From contig OY986438.1 in assembly GCA_963920525.1 (NCBI GenBank), positions 182,698,888-182,762,887 on the forward strand: a stretch of DNA of 64,000 nt. Reading direction: 5' to 3'. Both the position numbers and the translations under genes were made by a program. Position 1 is the first letter of the stretch. Each line of letters opens with the position of its first letter. The notes under the pieces were generated by a model that was given only the letters and a program-made list of their open reading frames with translations, was not told where the DNA came from and did no database searches. Source of the stretch: Dichetophora obliterata (lineage: Eukaryota > Arthropoda > Insecta > Diptera > Sciomyzidae). This document shows, piece after piece, positions 23,945 through 36,540 of this stretch.

Positions 23945-25200
23945 CCCAACAAGCAAGAAAAATATTTTTCTCCAAGCTTGGAAAAAAAGTCTTCAACCTC
24001 CACTTGCTCTCCAACTCATTTCTCCAAGTCAACTCCAACATCTTGGAGTTGAGCTGGAAATTGGCTTGAGATGCATTAGTTTTAAAAGTGTCAACAAAAT
24101 AATTTGTTTTTGTACCTGGCAACACTGGGTTGTTTTGGTTTTTGTGTTTCTTGTTGGAATTTGTAGAAAAGTGAATTTGTGAATTGCAGCAAAATAATAA
24201 AAGTAAAGTGAATGAACTAAGTAGAAACTACAGCAAAAAAGGCATAAGTGCAGTTTACGACCCACGCGTAAATTATTTTTTTCATATGTTTATTAAACGT
24301 ATTTTCGACTCCTTAGTCCACTAATGTTAAAATTAAATGTTGGCCTCGAATGGCGATAAAATTCGCGAAAGTTTTAAAATTCAGTGCCGAAGTTTGTGAA
24401 ATAAAGCCGAAAATAAACAATGGCTGCATTCAGCGGAAGGGAGGAGTGGAACTGGAATACATTTATTTATTTAATATTATTTTAAAATAAGCGAAAAAAT
24501 CAAATTAAATAATTTCATTAATTCTGTGGTCAAAAGCACTAAGCGCTTAAGTCGACTTAAGAAAAAACTGAGTTATTGATGTAGATGTGTTTCAAGCATA
24601 TAGCTTTATAAGCACACAAAATCTGGAGCTTCTAGCATGACCCTAGCCAAAGTTATGACACAAAAACAAAAGACTCTTTCATACAATTCATATGGCGATT
24701 GAAAACTTTAACACGAGATTACTCGAAACAGCAATTTTTGACTTAAGCGCTTAGTGCTTTTGACCACAGAATTTATAAAAATGTGTAATTAATATGTAAA
24801 CAAGTCTTCTTTTAAAGAACATAATTAATATATGCAACCAAAACGCTTCAGTTTCGTATTTGATCAATAATGTAATTTATTTTAAATAATTTTATGAAAA
24901 TGTGTAATATAAGGTTTGAAACTATTTTCATTGATTGAAATAAAAAAATAATTTTAAAAGCTTTCTCTTAAAAAACTATTTCGTTTTTCATGTTGGGTTG
25001 GAGATCGATTAGAGAAACCCCTTGGAGATTAATTGGAGATCCAGCCTTATCTCAACTGAAGATCGAAGGTCCATTTCCCTGGAGAATCGCTTGGATCTCA
25101 AGTTGAGGTCAAGTTGATATCTCCAAGTGCTGGAGATTGGAGAAACGAACTGGAGGTCCACTTGAGGTCAAGCCGATCTCCAAGGTAAATGTTTATTGGG
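23945..25200. mobile_element. CCCAACAA/TTATTGGG element
   Basis: The termini are CCCAACAAGC and GTTTATTGGG, with TA on both sides (23943-23944, 25201-25202). Comparison with the inverted end of the host element shows the uninterrupted site, which confirms a TA duplication. Both ends are rich in TCTCCAAG/CTTGGAGA motifs in both orientations. It is non-coding and holds the MITE at 24523-24770. Confidence 0.75.
24523..24770. mobile_element. TCTGTGGTC-ended MITE
   Basis: Inverted termini of ~30 bp include TCTGTGGTCAAAAGCACTAA and the complement on the right, each followed inward by AGCGCTTAAGTC. The flank is AATT/ATTT, so the duplication is unclear. The TCTGTGGTC start is shared with 27053-29761 and 47033-47280. 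Confidence 0.75.
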
Positions 25201-25298
25201 TAGTCTACAAATTTCGCATCCAGTAAACCCATTATCATTCCTATATGTACTTTTAATCTTGGTTTCAAATCTGTACTGAATTGTTTCGTATATTGTAA

Positions 25299-25659
25299 AG
25301 GCCTATAGACGAGCAACTAATCGCACAACTGGTTGATAAAATGGTTGCTGGTTGATAAAAATAAGCAGTGTGTAGGTGGGTTTTTGGTTTTTTCAGTTTT
25401 TCAACCAGTTTTCCAACCAGTTGCTGAAAATCAAAAAGTTTTGATTTTTTCGGCTGAAGCTCATCGAGTTGATCAACTTGTTGTCGTGTTTTTAGCAAAC
25501 TTTCGGTTTTTGTTGAAGTTCTGCTGTGGGCATTTTATAAATAAAATGTTTTGAACAGAATTTTAACATCTGCCATCAATTGAAAGTTGTGTCTGTAGGA
25601 AAAAACACAAACCAGTTGATCAACCAGTTGTTCGATTAGTTGCTCGTCTATAGGGTCCT
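25299..25659. mobile_element. PIF/Harbinger-like MITE with TAA duplication
   Basis: Termini of about 36 bp pair nearly perfectly, containing CCTATAGACGAGCAACTAAT on the left and its complement on the right. TAA flanks both sides (25296-25298, 25660-25662), and the copy at 1064 shows the empty site. CAACTGGTT/AACCAGTTG motifs repeat inside. A 3-bp TAA duplication fits PIF/Harbinger. Confidence 0.8.
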
Positions 25660-25675
25660 TAACATTTTCAATATA

Positions 25676-26086
25676 CAGGGTGTTTTACGCTTTTTGCACG
25701 TGCTTAGTATTATTGAGCAAGAATCTGAACTATTCACCGTAAAATAAAAAGTATTATACTGTTATTTAGAAAAAACATCAGCTTTTCAATCAATATATCA
25801 ACCACTATCGTGTCATGTGCGATAGCGGAGCAAAAATTTTGAGATTATATAAAGGATTATCAACAAATTTTGTATCTTTTGTTTTAGCGGAGCTGTAATC
25901 GTTCAAAGTTGAAATTTGGAAAAGCACTGTTGATTAAGTGTACTTATACATAAAAAACAGAAATTTTAGATTTGTGCGATTACAGCTCCGCTAAAACAAA
26001 GGATACAAAATTTGTTGATATTTCGTTATATAATCTCGAAATTATTGCTCTAAACTAAACACGTGACAAAAAAGTAAAACACCCTG
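25676..26086. mobile_element. CAGGGTGTTTTAC fold-back element
   Basis: Ends CAGGGTGTTTTACG and GTAAAACACCCTG are flanked by TA. A second, internal inverted pair of ~42 bp (about 25865-25906 and 25978-26020) carries TTTTAGCGGAGCTGTAATCG and its complement. It is non-coding. A truncated relative is at 1235-1662. Confidence 0.8.
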
Positions 26087-26259
26087 TATATTGCAAATGT
26101 TACAATATAGGAGGAAACTGAGTACAGATTTGAAACCAGCGATGAAAGTACATATAGGAATGATAATAGGTTTACCGGATACGAAATTTGTAGACTAGTA
26201 TTATGTATAAAAGCATATCTGAATATAAGAGGACTGCTATTTTTTCGCTCGCAGCTGTA

Positions 26260-27052
26260 CATAGAATTAAATCAATAGATTTTTTAAAAATTAAACGTTA
26301 AATACAAAAATTTTTGAAAACTTAAACAAAACCAAAAATATATTTTTGTATTAAGAAATAACAAATTTTTAAATAAATCATTAATAAAATTAACACTCAT
26401 TATACATCTAAATTACAAATAAATAAAAGTTAGTCTTATTGTAATGAAGCATTTTTTTGTTGATACATATATTTTAAAATAAGATACTTTTATAGTTTTT
26501 GAAGCCCATTTTAAGTTTTGTGTAAAATTTCTCCTTTGTATAGCCCTCCTTTAAAAGTGCACCTGTAATTAAATATATATAAACTTAGTATATAGATTAC
26601 TAATTCCAAAGTAATCATTTGAGATGACATTGCACGTTTAAAAAAAAGTAATAAATATCCACCCAGGAAACTTGAAGCAATTCTTACCATAGAGAAGTTG
26701 GCAATAACATGATAAACCACATGACCTAAAAAATCAATTTTTTAGGCTGAATACATTGCCAACAACCACTGAAGAGATTTTGGCTATTTCTTTATAATTT
26801 TCTAACCTATTTGTAAAAATTTCCGTGTTCAATTCCATATCTTCATACAAAAACAAATTTTTTCTTTAGAGTCGATTATTTAAAAATATGTTTTATGTGG
26901 CATATCATGTTCTTGCAATAAGCCCTTCAGTTCATAAATTTTCAGAAACTTCTGAGGAATTACTAGTGTTTGTGGAGTTAAATTTATTTTTCTTAGCATC
27001 AAAATAGATTTTTCTTTTTTAACTGAAAAATATATTTTGATCTTTTGAAATA
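26260..27052. other. AT-rich DNA, no feature seen
   Basis: Nothing supportable was found. A ~30-bp sequence at 27010-27040 (TTTTTTAACTGAAAA and following) recurs just outside the right end of the next element at about 29766-29800. Confidence 0.4.
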
Positions 27053-29761
27053 TCTGTGGTCACAAGGCATAACAGCTAAAGTCAGCTTTTCATACTTTTC
27101 AGTAGAGCAATTTTAAACTGTTCTGTAAAATATTATGCAACACTGAAAACAAAAATTTATATGCAAAATTGTAGGAAATTAACATAATTTTTATATCCGT
27201 TTATTTGCGTCTATTGTACTCAATAGGAAAGGGGCGGAATTGGCAAAAACGCAACTTAGGTTGTTTTTCCTTTTTAAAAAATTATCGTTTACGTTTCCTA
27301 TTTCGAATTTAGCTTTTATGTTTTGAGAAAAATGGCAAAAACAGTTTTCCTAATTAAAATTTGTCTATTATGCCCTGAACTTATAAAACAGTTCTAAGAC
27401 ACTTAACTTGAGTTAAGTCGTTATTCCAAATTACACGTACATGATCGGACATTTTTTTTTTTTATTTAAGAACTTGTTTCCACAGTCAATTTTTTTGCAC
27501 AGAAAAGATAGAAGCCTACCAGCTTTTGTTGTAAATACTTGCAATTTAAAATATTGCAAGCACAACAAGGTTTACACATTCAAAATTGTATGCAAACATC
27601 AGAAAAATTTATTGTGGAAACGCGGCTTAAGGTTCCGATTGAAATATGTGATTGGCGAATCATTTTGTTATGTCACCTAAAGAGCCAACTAGACTACACA
27701 GACTGTCAGCGCAAACTGTTGAATAGTGTATTTGGCTGTTTTAAGTTTGTGCAGATATCTGCGCAAAAATTTAAATATTTTGATTTTCAGATGTGTATGC
27801 TCAAACCGTCTGTACAGTAAAAAAATCAAGTCAGCGCAAACAAAGTCTGTTTAGTGTTTGGTCGTCGCTACGACGATAAAAAAGTCTTGTTTGCGCAGTC
27901 TGCGTAGTCTATTGGCTCCTTAACTGTGGGTGTAGACCGCCTGAACGAACGAAATAACCGGTTTGAACACTAAGCCCGAACGAACACCGTTCATTATAAA
28001 TTTATCGCGAAATAAGTTATTCTAAATTAGATGTTGAACGAAAATCTGGATCTTTAATATAATCATCAGAATCGAAATGAAATGTTTCTCGATTTTCCAT
28101 TTGTTGCAACAACTCTGCGTCTAACAAAAAAAAAATTTAATTTTTTCGATTATGTACCCATTAAAAAAAAAAAGACTTTTTTACCTTTACTAATTTACGA
28201 AACTTCAGTTAATGGCTGGATTGCGGTTAACACTTTTGACTGTTTTCGGCTGAGCTTGTTTTTTTCATGAAAATTTTCTGAACTAACTTATTTAAAATTC
28301 AGTCAAAATTTATTTGTAAAGGAAGTATCAATAGCTGCGTTCCATTCGCTTCAAAATAATCCAGATTATTTTTTTTTACATGCAAAGCAAAAACAAAAAT
28401 AATAATCCTATAACAAATAGGATTATTGTTGCTATCCATATAAAATTGTGATATAGCCTTTATAAAATTTGAAACACAGGTGCCGCACCTGTATATTTTT
28501 ATGAGCTGACATTTCATTTTTTAAATTACTTATTTGTTTGATACAATGACTATTGGTAGCCATGACAGCTACCTATTTTTTCACGAGCTGCAACCTTTGA
28601 ATGTTAAACAAAAGAAAACAAAACAAACCGCGTGTGTCACACATATTAGACGCATTCAGCGGAGCCAACAATTGCACTTAAATTATTTATATAATTGCAT
28701 AATATTAATTATTAAATTAAATAATTAATAATTTTTCTGACGTTTAGAGTAAGACGCATTCAGAGAAAAACATCGTTTACTAAGGTATCGCTACCATAAC
28801 AGTTCACAACAGTTTTGAACGACACACGTTCTCATGACACCTAATAGTTATTGTATCATGATTGCTTGTTTGAATTTAATTTTGGCTGCAACGGTACTGC
28901 CCTCTACGAGTCGTTTTTCTTGCCATTCCTTTGAAAAAATTTGTTATCGCGATTATATTATGGCGAAAGGAACGCAGCTAATGTTTTACTTTTAAGTTTT
29001 CTCTATAAATTATGTAAAAGTTCAAGGTGTTTGCTTTGGTTCAACTTTAAAATACACTTATTATGCTGAAATTTATCCTTATGCTTAGCTCGAGTTGTGA
29101 CTATGCCTCAAATTATTTTTCGTTCTAAATTAATTTGGAGTAAAAACCTAAATTGACTTTGCCAGGTTTCTTATTAACTTTAGGATACGGAAAAAAAGCT
29201 AAACTAAAGATATGATTTTTGATATTGCTCAATGTTCAGGCTTTTTTTGGAACAGTCCCCTAACTCAAAATAGGAAGACAAAAAATAGAAATTATATTAA
29301 GCCCTAACCACTTAATTAAACTTTGGAACATGAAAAGTTAATGATGGCATATTTTAATTACAATATTGTTTTTTTAATAATTCTAAAAAATATATTTTTT
29401 ATATATGAGCTTAATGCCAATTAAGTTCATGAAGCAAAAGGTTGCAACAACGATAAGTTCTTTGAAGAACATTTTCTTATAATTTGAGAAGATCTAATCT
29501 GAACTTTAGCTGTTTTTCCCAAATAAAAATATTGAGTTGGGAAATTTATTCAAAAAATTTACGAGTTAAGCTGTTATGGCAAAACAATTATTGCTAAAAA
29601 TGACTTAAGTTATTTTGTTTTTTCGCTGCAGCACCCGTTTATTTTAAGCAACACTCATCAAATTTTGCTGGAATATAGATTCGCATGTTGTGATTCCATT
29701 CATGTTAATAACTGCATTTTGTCCTAACTGGACTTTAGCGATTAAGGCGTGTGACCACAGA
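27053..29761. mobile_element. TCTGTGGTC-ended element, 2.7 kb
   Basis: The left end TCTGTGGTCACAAGGCATAA and right end GTGTGACCACAGA are inverted, with inner CTAAAGTC and GACTTTAG, and TA on both sides. The interior has no recognisable transposase. The MITE at 27681-27920 is inserted in it. The 248-bp element at 47033-47280 has the same termini. Confidence 0.65.
27681..27920. mobile_element. PIF/Harbinger-like MITE (AGAGCCAA)
   Basis: The termini AGAGCCAACTAGACTACACA and the complement of AGGAGCCAATAGACTACG carry TAA on both sides (27678-27680, 27921-27923). Inner GCGCAAAC/GTTTGCGC motifs are inverted. Confidence 0.75.
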
Positions 29762-29763
29762 TA

Positions 29764-32700
29764 TATCTTTTTTAACTGAAAATATATTTCTTTTTTTAGC
29801 TGAACTAAATTTCTTTTGCCTATGTACTTATTATTATAAGAAAATATATAATTATTTCTTTTATAAAAAGATATAAAACTAATTGTAATTTAGTTTTCCA
29901 ATCACACTTACCCTATTGATTTTTGTGTAAATGTTTTGCTTTATTTCACTTTATAGTATAAACTTGATCAACCGAACGCATGAAAATCACTTTGACACTA
30001 AAGATCTAGACATTACACTTTACGCATAGAAACCGGTCTCAAAACAGAGCAATAACTGAATGCGCATTTTTGTATTCTCTTGCTTGTTGTTGTTTTTGTT
30101 TGAGGAGACAAAAAACATTTTTTAAGTTTGATAACATGAATTGACATAACAAAAAAAAAATTTATTTTTGTTGTTAAATTACCAGGTATTACAGCTTGGG
30201 TTATTAATTTTCAAATCGTAAGCGAAGTCGTAAGGTTTTGAGTTGATAGGCTACAATCACGGCTGTTGTTACGGGGCATTTTGTTTGACATTATTTTTTT
30301 ACAAATTGTAAGCGAAAGCTTAATGGCATGTGTTTCCAGGATAACTAATTACTGAGCTAGTTATTGCAGTAATGCCTTCTTATTTTCCTGCTGGGGAAAT
30401 GCGTAGTAAAGAAAAATCGACAGTTTTCGCGATATCGCTATTATTTTAATGTAGAAATAACGGAAATGTTCTTAAGCAAACTATTCGTCAAAAATATTGA
30501 CACAAAGCTTCAGTGCATCGTTATTTGTCCCAATCAACGACTTTCATACAAAAGTACCTTACGTTGTACTGATAAAATCCACAGTTTTCGAGATACGTCA
30601 TACGCCATACGTTTGATGTCAAAATAACGGAAATTTTTCAAAATTTACTATTTTTTAGAAATTTCACCATCACAATAAGTATTCACACATTTTACATAAA
30701 AAAATTTCTTATTGTGGGTATCCGTAGGAGATAGCGAAATTTCCTCTAACACCATGTTCTTCCATGCTGCTTAGGTTTTATTTAAAACATGTTCTTTAAA
30801 TACACATATTTCAGGTCAAAGGTAATAATTCATTTCAAATTAATAAAAGTTATAAAAACTAGTTAGGAAAAACGGGAGAAAATGGTTCTAAACTGTTTTA
30901 ATTAATTAGTTTTTATGATCTATTGAATAATTACATGAATTAAGATTGTGAGCTTTAGATCAAGTAAGTTTTCAAGAAGGCAACAACAACAACAACAACA
31001 ACAACTCTGTATAGAGAGTCAATCACTTAGCTGACTAGACAGTCTGTTTCGGAAATCGCTACATATTCCTCTTCAGTAGTCCTTGAGTGAGTAAGGTGTG
31101 ATCAACTCACTGTTTAAACTAGCATATGAATGTACAGATTTTGGAATTCATTCTTATGAATTGTATGGCTGCTAATCATATGACATTTCAAAGCAGTAGG
31201 CTATTTATAGATCACCGCCATCAACTCTATCAAGGGTTGCCATCTGTTCTAGTTGCTTCTTCATTTATTTCAATATTCATTGGTGTTCGCTAGTTTGTCG
31301 AAATGCACCATAGAAATGATGAACTGTTTTGTCTACGCCTATTTATTTGTTTCATAAGTTCTTTGATAAATATTTTTCTTTTAAAACCTTTTTATTTTAA
31401 AATTCCTTATTATCATCATAGCTTAAAATTTCAATATTTCACTTATCAATAATCAGGGTTCTAACTAAAACTTTTATTATGGCTGTAGTTTTGGTTTTAA
31501 GCTTGTAAAATACTTCCTGAATTTGATTTTATCTCTTTATTACTGCTGTTCACAGTATATATAGTATAATAAAAAAATAAAACACTATAAATATTATATA
31601 AAATTCTAAGTAAAATAATTCCATGTAATATGAAGATTATATTTTCGTTTGAAAATTTCTGTGAGCTTGTCTCGATTTCTCAGATATACATAAAACAACT
31701 CTGCTTTTTCAACTTCTAAATAATGAAAAAACCCATGCTACACTGCTTTTGACAACAAAAAAAATTACATTGTTTACCCTTCACAATTTTCTAGTAATGG
31801 AGAATTTTCTGCAATTTTTAACACAAACCCCAAAAAGTTGCAAAGGAAGTTAATGACCACAAAGTTTTCTCAACTGAAAATCCGATCGAAACTTTTACGA
31901 CAAAACGATAACAGTTCCGAAAAGTAAAACAGAAAACTGAAAATAAAAGACGAGTGGCATAAGCAGATGGTAAGGGTGATAAAAATTTTGAAAAAAAAGA
32001 AAAGGAAAAAAAGGACAATGCAAAGAAGCCAGCATTCTAGTTAACCAAATGTTTGCAAAAAAAACTTGAATGATGATGATGATAAAAAATATAAATGCGA
32101 TAACGTGGTAGTGCATAATGCTATTGATGATGATGACGCAACTGTGCATGAAAAAGTGAGCAAAAACTTTGCAAATGATTTTGAATTTATTAGCAATTCA
32201 AAAGGTTTAAGTTTGTGCATGTTGTATTGAATAATATTTAAATGAACAAATGTTGACAAATTTTAACAAAGCCTGGTAAATCCGCTTGTCTAACAGGCAG
32301 ACAACAACAATATCACAACAGCAAATAAAACTAAGAATCCTGCTAAAAGCATAAATAAAGGATTATCACAGCTACTTGTTAGTCTCAGAGTGGCGAGAAG
32401 ACTTGAAAACATGAAATAGCAATTTGCCACATTCAATGTCCTGTCAGTATGTGTGTGAATTATATCTATGTGAATTTGACTATCACAACAGAAACCTGCA
32501 AATCCGAAAATGCATTTTCGAAACTCTTGCTAATCCTAGCCACTGAACAGATAGACAAATACATCGAAACACACACACTCTAACACAATATAAGCTCATA
32601 AACAAATAAGCACAAAACACAAAAATAATTACACACAACCAATCAAACACACGCAAACACACTCAGCTATAAGCAGTGCTGTCTGTGCATGATTGCAGCA

Positions 32701-33410
32701 GGAAGCGGATATAAATTGTTGAACACAAAGAATAAAAAGTATTTTTGTCAACAACCGTAAAACAAACAAAAAAAACACACGAATACAAAGAGACAACAGA
32801 ATTTTCGGAACTTGAAAACAATGCAAATGACAAAAATTGTTTTCAAAAATTTATACGTTATTTATTCAAAGGATAAAACATAAAGGATATCTTTTAATAC
32901 TGTACAAGTGCAGAATTCAGTTAAAACGAATTTTCGTTCTTTTATGACCCCAACAAAAATAAAGTGTAACATTCTTACTAAAGGATTTTATATAATTGCG
33001 GTAAAAATGTTCAGAATTATTATTAAAAAAAAAAATGTTAACCTTATATTGGCCGTTTAAAATATCGTTTAAGCCACTTTGTCTACTTTGCATAAAGCGA
33101 ACATGTGAATTTTTAGTACCTTTTTTTAACATTTTTCGCTCTTTGACGTGCTCTGAAAAAACCGTTCAATATTATGTGAATCTAGAGTCTGGGATTAAGG
33201 ATCCAATAAATTTAATAAAAATTAAATAAAAAACAATCCAAGTAATTCCATAGAGTAGTTCTTGAGATATTGTGGAGAACAGTTTGAAAACCCATAATGT
33301 TTCAGAAAATGCTTTTTAAGATTTGGTTAACGATTTTTTCGAGTTCCTTTATGAAAATATGGATTCTTTTCGTACGCGATATGTTTTGGGAACATATTTC
33401 TTACAAGATG
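29764..33410. other. AT-rich, largely non-repetitive DNA
   Basis: No gene is recognised. A (CAA)n run lies at 30982-31007. A ~150-bp pair of related segments occurs near 30410 and 30565 (CACAGTTTTCGMGATA, then AATAACGGAAAT). The 31.8-32.8 kb part resembles ordinary insect non-coding sequence. Confidence 0.4.
30982..31007 (+). repeat. (CAA)n microsatellite
   Basis: About eight to nine perfect CAA units. Confidence 0.9.
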
Positions 33411-33413
33411 TCT

Positions 33414-33490
33414 ATGTGTAGAGGAATTCCCAAACGTGTTCACGACGATTTTCGATATCGTTAGTTAGCGACAAATGTCATTTTCCATGA
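33414..33490 (+). repeat. Interspersed repeat fragment
   Basis: About 70 bp around TTTTCGATATCGTTAGTTAG recurs inverted at 53806-53878, together with an adjoining GGAATTC-CAAACG segment. It is probably a transposon end, class unknown. Confidence 0.55.
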
Positions 33491-33720
33491 ACGTGGCACG
33501 CGCAATGACCGATAACGTCAACGAATATTATCGTAAAATTTTTGGGAATTCCAATACTGATATCTTTACATGAATCTAGTGGGCATTTTAGCGAGTGCTC
33601 CGCAAAAGATAGAATGCTAGCACTGCTATTATTGGCATCAATATACCTTCCATGATCACTGCATTGATGAGTACTTCTGTAAGGCCTACCTTTTGAAGGT
33701 TCTGACTTCATATTATTGTA

Positions 33721-35347
33721 CAGTGGTGGTCACGAATTTAGCACACTTAAAAAAGTAAAGTGAATACTTATATTTTCCATTTATTTGCTGTAAATTTTTA
33801 ATTAACTTTTTTTTTAGTGTATCTATTATGTCTTCTTTATTTCTTATATACATTTTTTTATTTCAAAACTTTTTCTAATAGGACTTAAAATCAAATATAA
33901 ATTAAAAATAAGCATTTCGACTTGGTCATGAATTTAGCACACGAGCGAAAAAATGTCTAGGATGAAAAATATAATCAAAATTAATTGCATAAAACTCAAT
34001 ATTTCGTAGGAAATCCCTTATTCTTAATTACTGCATCTCATATCCTTGGTAAACTTTTGAACTAAGCCTCACAACGGTACTTTGGTATACTATACCGAAT
34101 CCTTTGGATTTCCCTAAACAACTCTAACAAATTTTTGGGTTTTACTGGTAGTATTTGCTGCTCGACATCCCTCCACAGATTCTCAATCGGGTTTAAGTCC
34201 GATGATTGCGATGGCCACTTCAAAATATCAATATGTTTGTCTTCCAAGCAACTCTTAACTATGTGAGCACTGTGCTTTGGATCATTATCCTGCATAAAAC
34301 GCCATTAAAGTGGCAAATTATCCTCTTGAAACGGTATCATGGTATTGACAAGTACGTTTTTATAAGCGTGCTGATCCATTTTTTGGTAAATTTTAAAAAT
34401 CGGACAAACTCCGTGCCAAGAAAACGCCGCCCATACCATATCATTTCAGCCACCCTGTTTAATCGTCTTGAGCGTGTACTTTGGATTGTGTTGCATGTTT
34501 TGAGGACGCCAGACATATTGTTTGCTGTCAGATGCGAACCGGCAAAACTTTGATTTATCTCTCCAAAGCACATTTTTCCAAAAATTCGTTGACTATTTAA
34601 TATTCTTTTGCAAACGCAAGACTGCATTTAATATTTTTTAGTGACACATGTGGTGTTTGTTGGGCTATAAAGCTACGGAAATTGTTTTCATTCAAGCGTC
34701 TTCTTATTTGAGGATACATTTATGCCATATTTTGATGAAATTTCATTTTAAATTTTATTTGAGGTCTTAAAAGGATCACTAAGTGAAGCTCTATAAATCA
34801 AATGGTCCACTCTTGCTATTGTTTTTCGCGCTCTTGGTCGCTATTTTACATTTTTAATGCTCTAATACTGCTCTATATGTTGTAATGCGTTATATAATAA
34901 CTTTCACGAACATCTAAGAAGCAGAGCAATCTCTGAAACTGTGCTTCCACCTATTAACATTTGCTGAATCAAATGCCGCTGAGCCTCTGAGCATCAGTAG
35001 CCTTTCGCCATATCTTTCTGCAATTTTTTGTTAGAACTCAAATAGAAACTTAATAAATTTAGTATATCTAACTAGTATAGTTTAATTAACAAAAATAAAA
35101 TACGATATGGAACAGTAATTCTAACCTTTGCTAAATTCGTGAGCAGCATTTAAACCACATTGATTCATACTACTTGAAATATGTTAGAAAATTTAAGAAT
35201 AACTATGAAACCAACTAACGGTACATAGACTTAACTTCATAAACAATACTCAACAAAAATATTTGATTACAATTCTCAAGCTAAGATGTAAAAAATTTCA
35301 AATTAGAGTTACTAACACAGTGTGTACTAAATTCGTGACCACCACTG
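33721..35347 (-). mobile_element. Tc1-like transposon, decayed
   Basis: Termini CAGTGGTGGTCACGAATTTA and the complement at the right end carry TA duplications at 33719-33720 and 35348-35349. The length (1627 bp) suits a Tc1 element with one transposase gene, which is present on the minus strand in broken form. Confidence 0.9.
34062..35011 (-). pseudogene. Tc1-like transposase, multiple frameshifts and stops
   Basis: The gene probably began at the ATG at 35009-35011. Shortly after comes helix-turn-helix sequence (LIQQMLIGGSTVSEIALLL). A middle piece with NENNFRSFIAQQTPHVSLKN lies near 34650-34710, and segments around the first catalytic aspartate have lost frame. The best-preserved part (34295-34062) holds MQDNDPKHSA and SSDLNPIENLW, the second D and the E of the D34E catalytic triad with 34 residues between them. 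A TAA stop lies just upstream, where the family normally has a Lys before WRFMQDND. The enzyme would excise and reinsert the element at TA, but this copy is non-functional. Confidence 0.85.
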
Positions 35348-35429
35348 TATATGAAAAATGTACAAAAAAATTCCAAAAAATATTTAAATGTAGATTTAAA
35401 AAAAGAAAATTTGTGTTTTTGTCCGAGTG

Positions 35430-36004
35430 GGGTCTCGAACCCGGGCTCCCAAAAGCTAACACATTACATATAATATTATATGAAAATATTTATACGGAAA
35501 AACTCCAAGTCTTTTCTTATATTTTTGTATGAAGAAAATTTATAAAGAAATTTTAAAAAAAATTTTAAATGCACAGAACAGTTTGTAAAAAAATGTAGAT
35601 TTTAAAAAAAATAACATAAAAATTTTTTCGAGTTAGGTCTCGAACCCGGGCTCCCGAAAGCTTGTTTTCATTTGTATTGATGCAAAATAAGCTATTGATT
35701 CTTAACAACCACGATAGACGAGTGGGTAAGATGTCGGACCGCCACATGAGAGGATCATGGTTCAAATCTGAAATTGTCAGTCGTTTTTTATTTTAAGTCG
35801 ATATTTATATTGCTTTTCCTTCTAACGTGACTTCTCGAAAGAGCGCTTCTGGCAGGTCTCTTTTGAGAAAGGAGAGTGGAAGGCCTGACAAAGATTTCCA
35901 TTTCATACAAGCAATAAAACGGTGTTTGCAAGGAGTGTGGAAGGCCTTTTAAAACCTAACGCAGACCTGCTAGAAGGCCTTCGGACTCCTGCAATTGCCC
36001 ACTG
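35430..36004. mobile_element. Element fragment with opposed tRNA-like promoter modules
   Basis: TCTCGAACCCGGGCTCCC occurs twice in direct orientation (about 35433 and 35640). Read on the minus strand each is a B-box-like GGTTCGAGACC. About 70 bp to the right lies a plus-strand tRNA-like unit. The segment from ~35637 to ~35830 is homologous to 41643-41845. The right end may be the GCCCACTGGG near 36000. The left end was not found. Confidence 0.5.
35708..35780 (+). other. tRNA-like sequence
   Basis: An A-box-like AGACGAGTGGGTAAG (35715-35729) and a B-box-like TGGTTCAAATCTG (35758-35770) have tRNA-like spacing. The 5' and 3' acceptor strands do not pair convincingly, so I treat it as a tRNA-derived promoter module, not a tRNA gene. 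Confidence 0.55.
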
Positions 36005-36380
36005 GGAAGCTATCTAAAATTAAAAATAAAAAAAAATGAATAGAGTTTTTGGTCGAGTTAATTATTCTTAAAAGTTTTTTGACAAAAAGCTATGTCGACA
36101 AAAACCAAGACTGCCACACGCCGACTTTTAGTATCTATAATTCTATATCAATGCATATGCCCAGCAAAAAATGTCATGCCTGATCACGCTGGAATTCAGG
36201 ATTGACAGGCATGACATAGGCCTGAATGCTCTTTGAGAACAGCCCTGATTTATTTATACAAGTGACCGCCTCTTTATGTAGAATACTGAAATGTAGAATA
36301 CTTTGCTTGATTCGAGAATTGATTTTAATTTATTTTCCTTGTTGTATTGTTTTTAGAATTCTAAAAAAATATATAATTAA

Positions 36381-36537
36381 AGTTTTTTCTAAATGACCTT
36401 GTTATTTATTATGTTGATTTTGTATGAATTTGTATTTAAAATCAAGTATGATTTAAAATTTCAAACATTTAGAAATTGTATTTAAATCATATAAAATCAA
36501 CATAATAAATAACAATGTCATTTAGAAAGAACTTTGA
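36381..36537. repeat. Hairpin MITE, ~50-bp arms
   Basis: CTTGTTATTTATTATGTTGA with its flanks on the left is inverted on the right (TCAACATAATAAATAACAATG). Only ~60 bp lie between the arms. Its loop sequence TTTGTATTTAAAAT recurs near 37021 and 37065. Confidence 0.7.
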
Positions 36538-36540
36538 TCA

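Larger units (their letters stand above)
23883..26257. mobile_element. TA-flanked inverted-repeat element (copy 2), with nested insertions
   Basis: It starts CAGTTGCG after TA and ends CGCAGCTG before TA. Inverted subterminal stretches include TTCAGACATGTTTGGATAAA against its diverged complement near 26215, and TACAAATTTCGCATCC against GGATACGAAATTTGTA. Inserted elements occupy 23945-25200, 25299-25659 and 25676-26086, leaving only a few hundred bp of the host element. Confidence 0.75.

Noticed and set aside
33478..33711. 77-residue minus frame just outside the Tc1-like element
   Set aside because: No recognisable family and no conserved motif.
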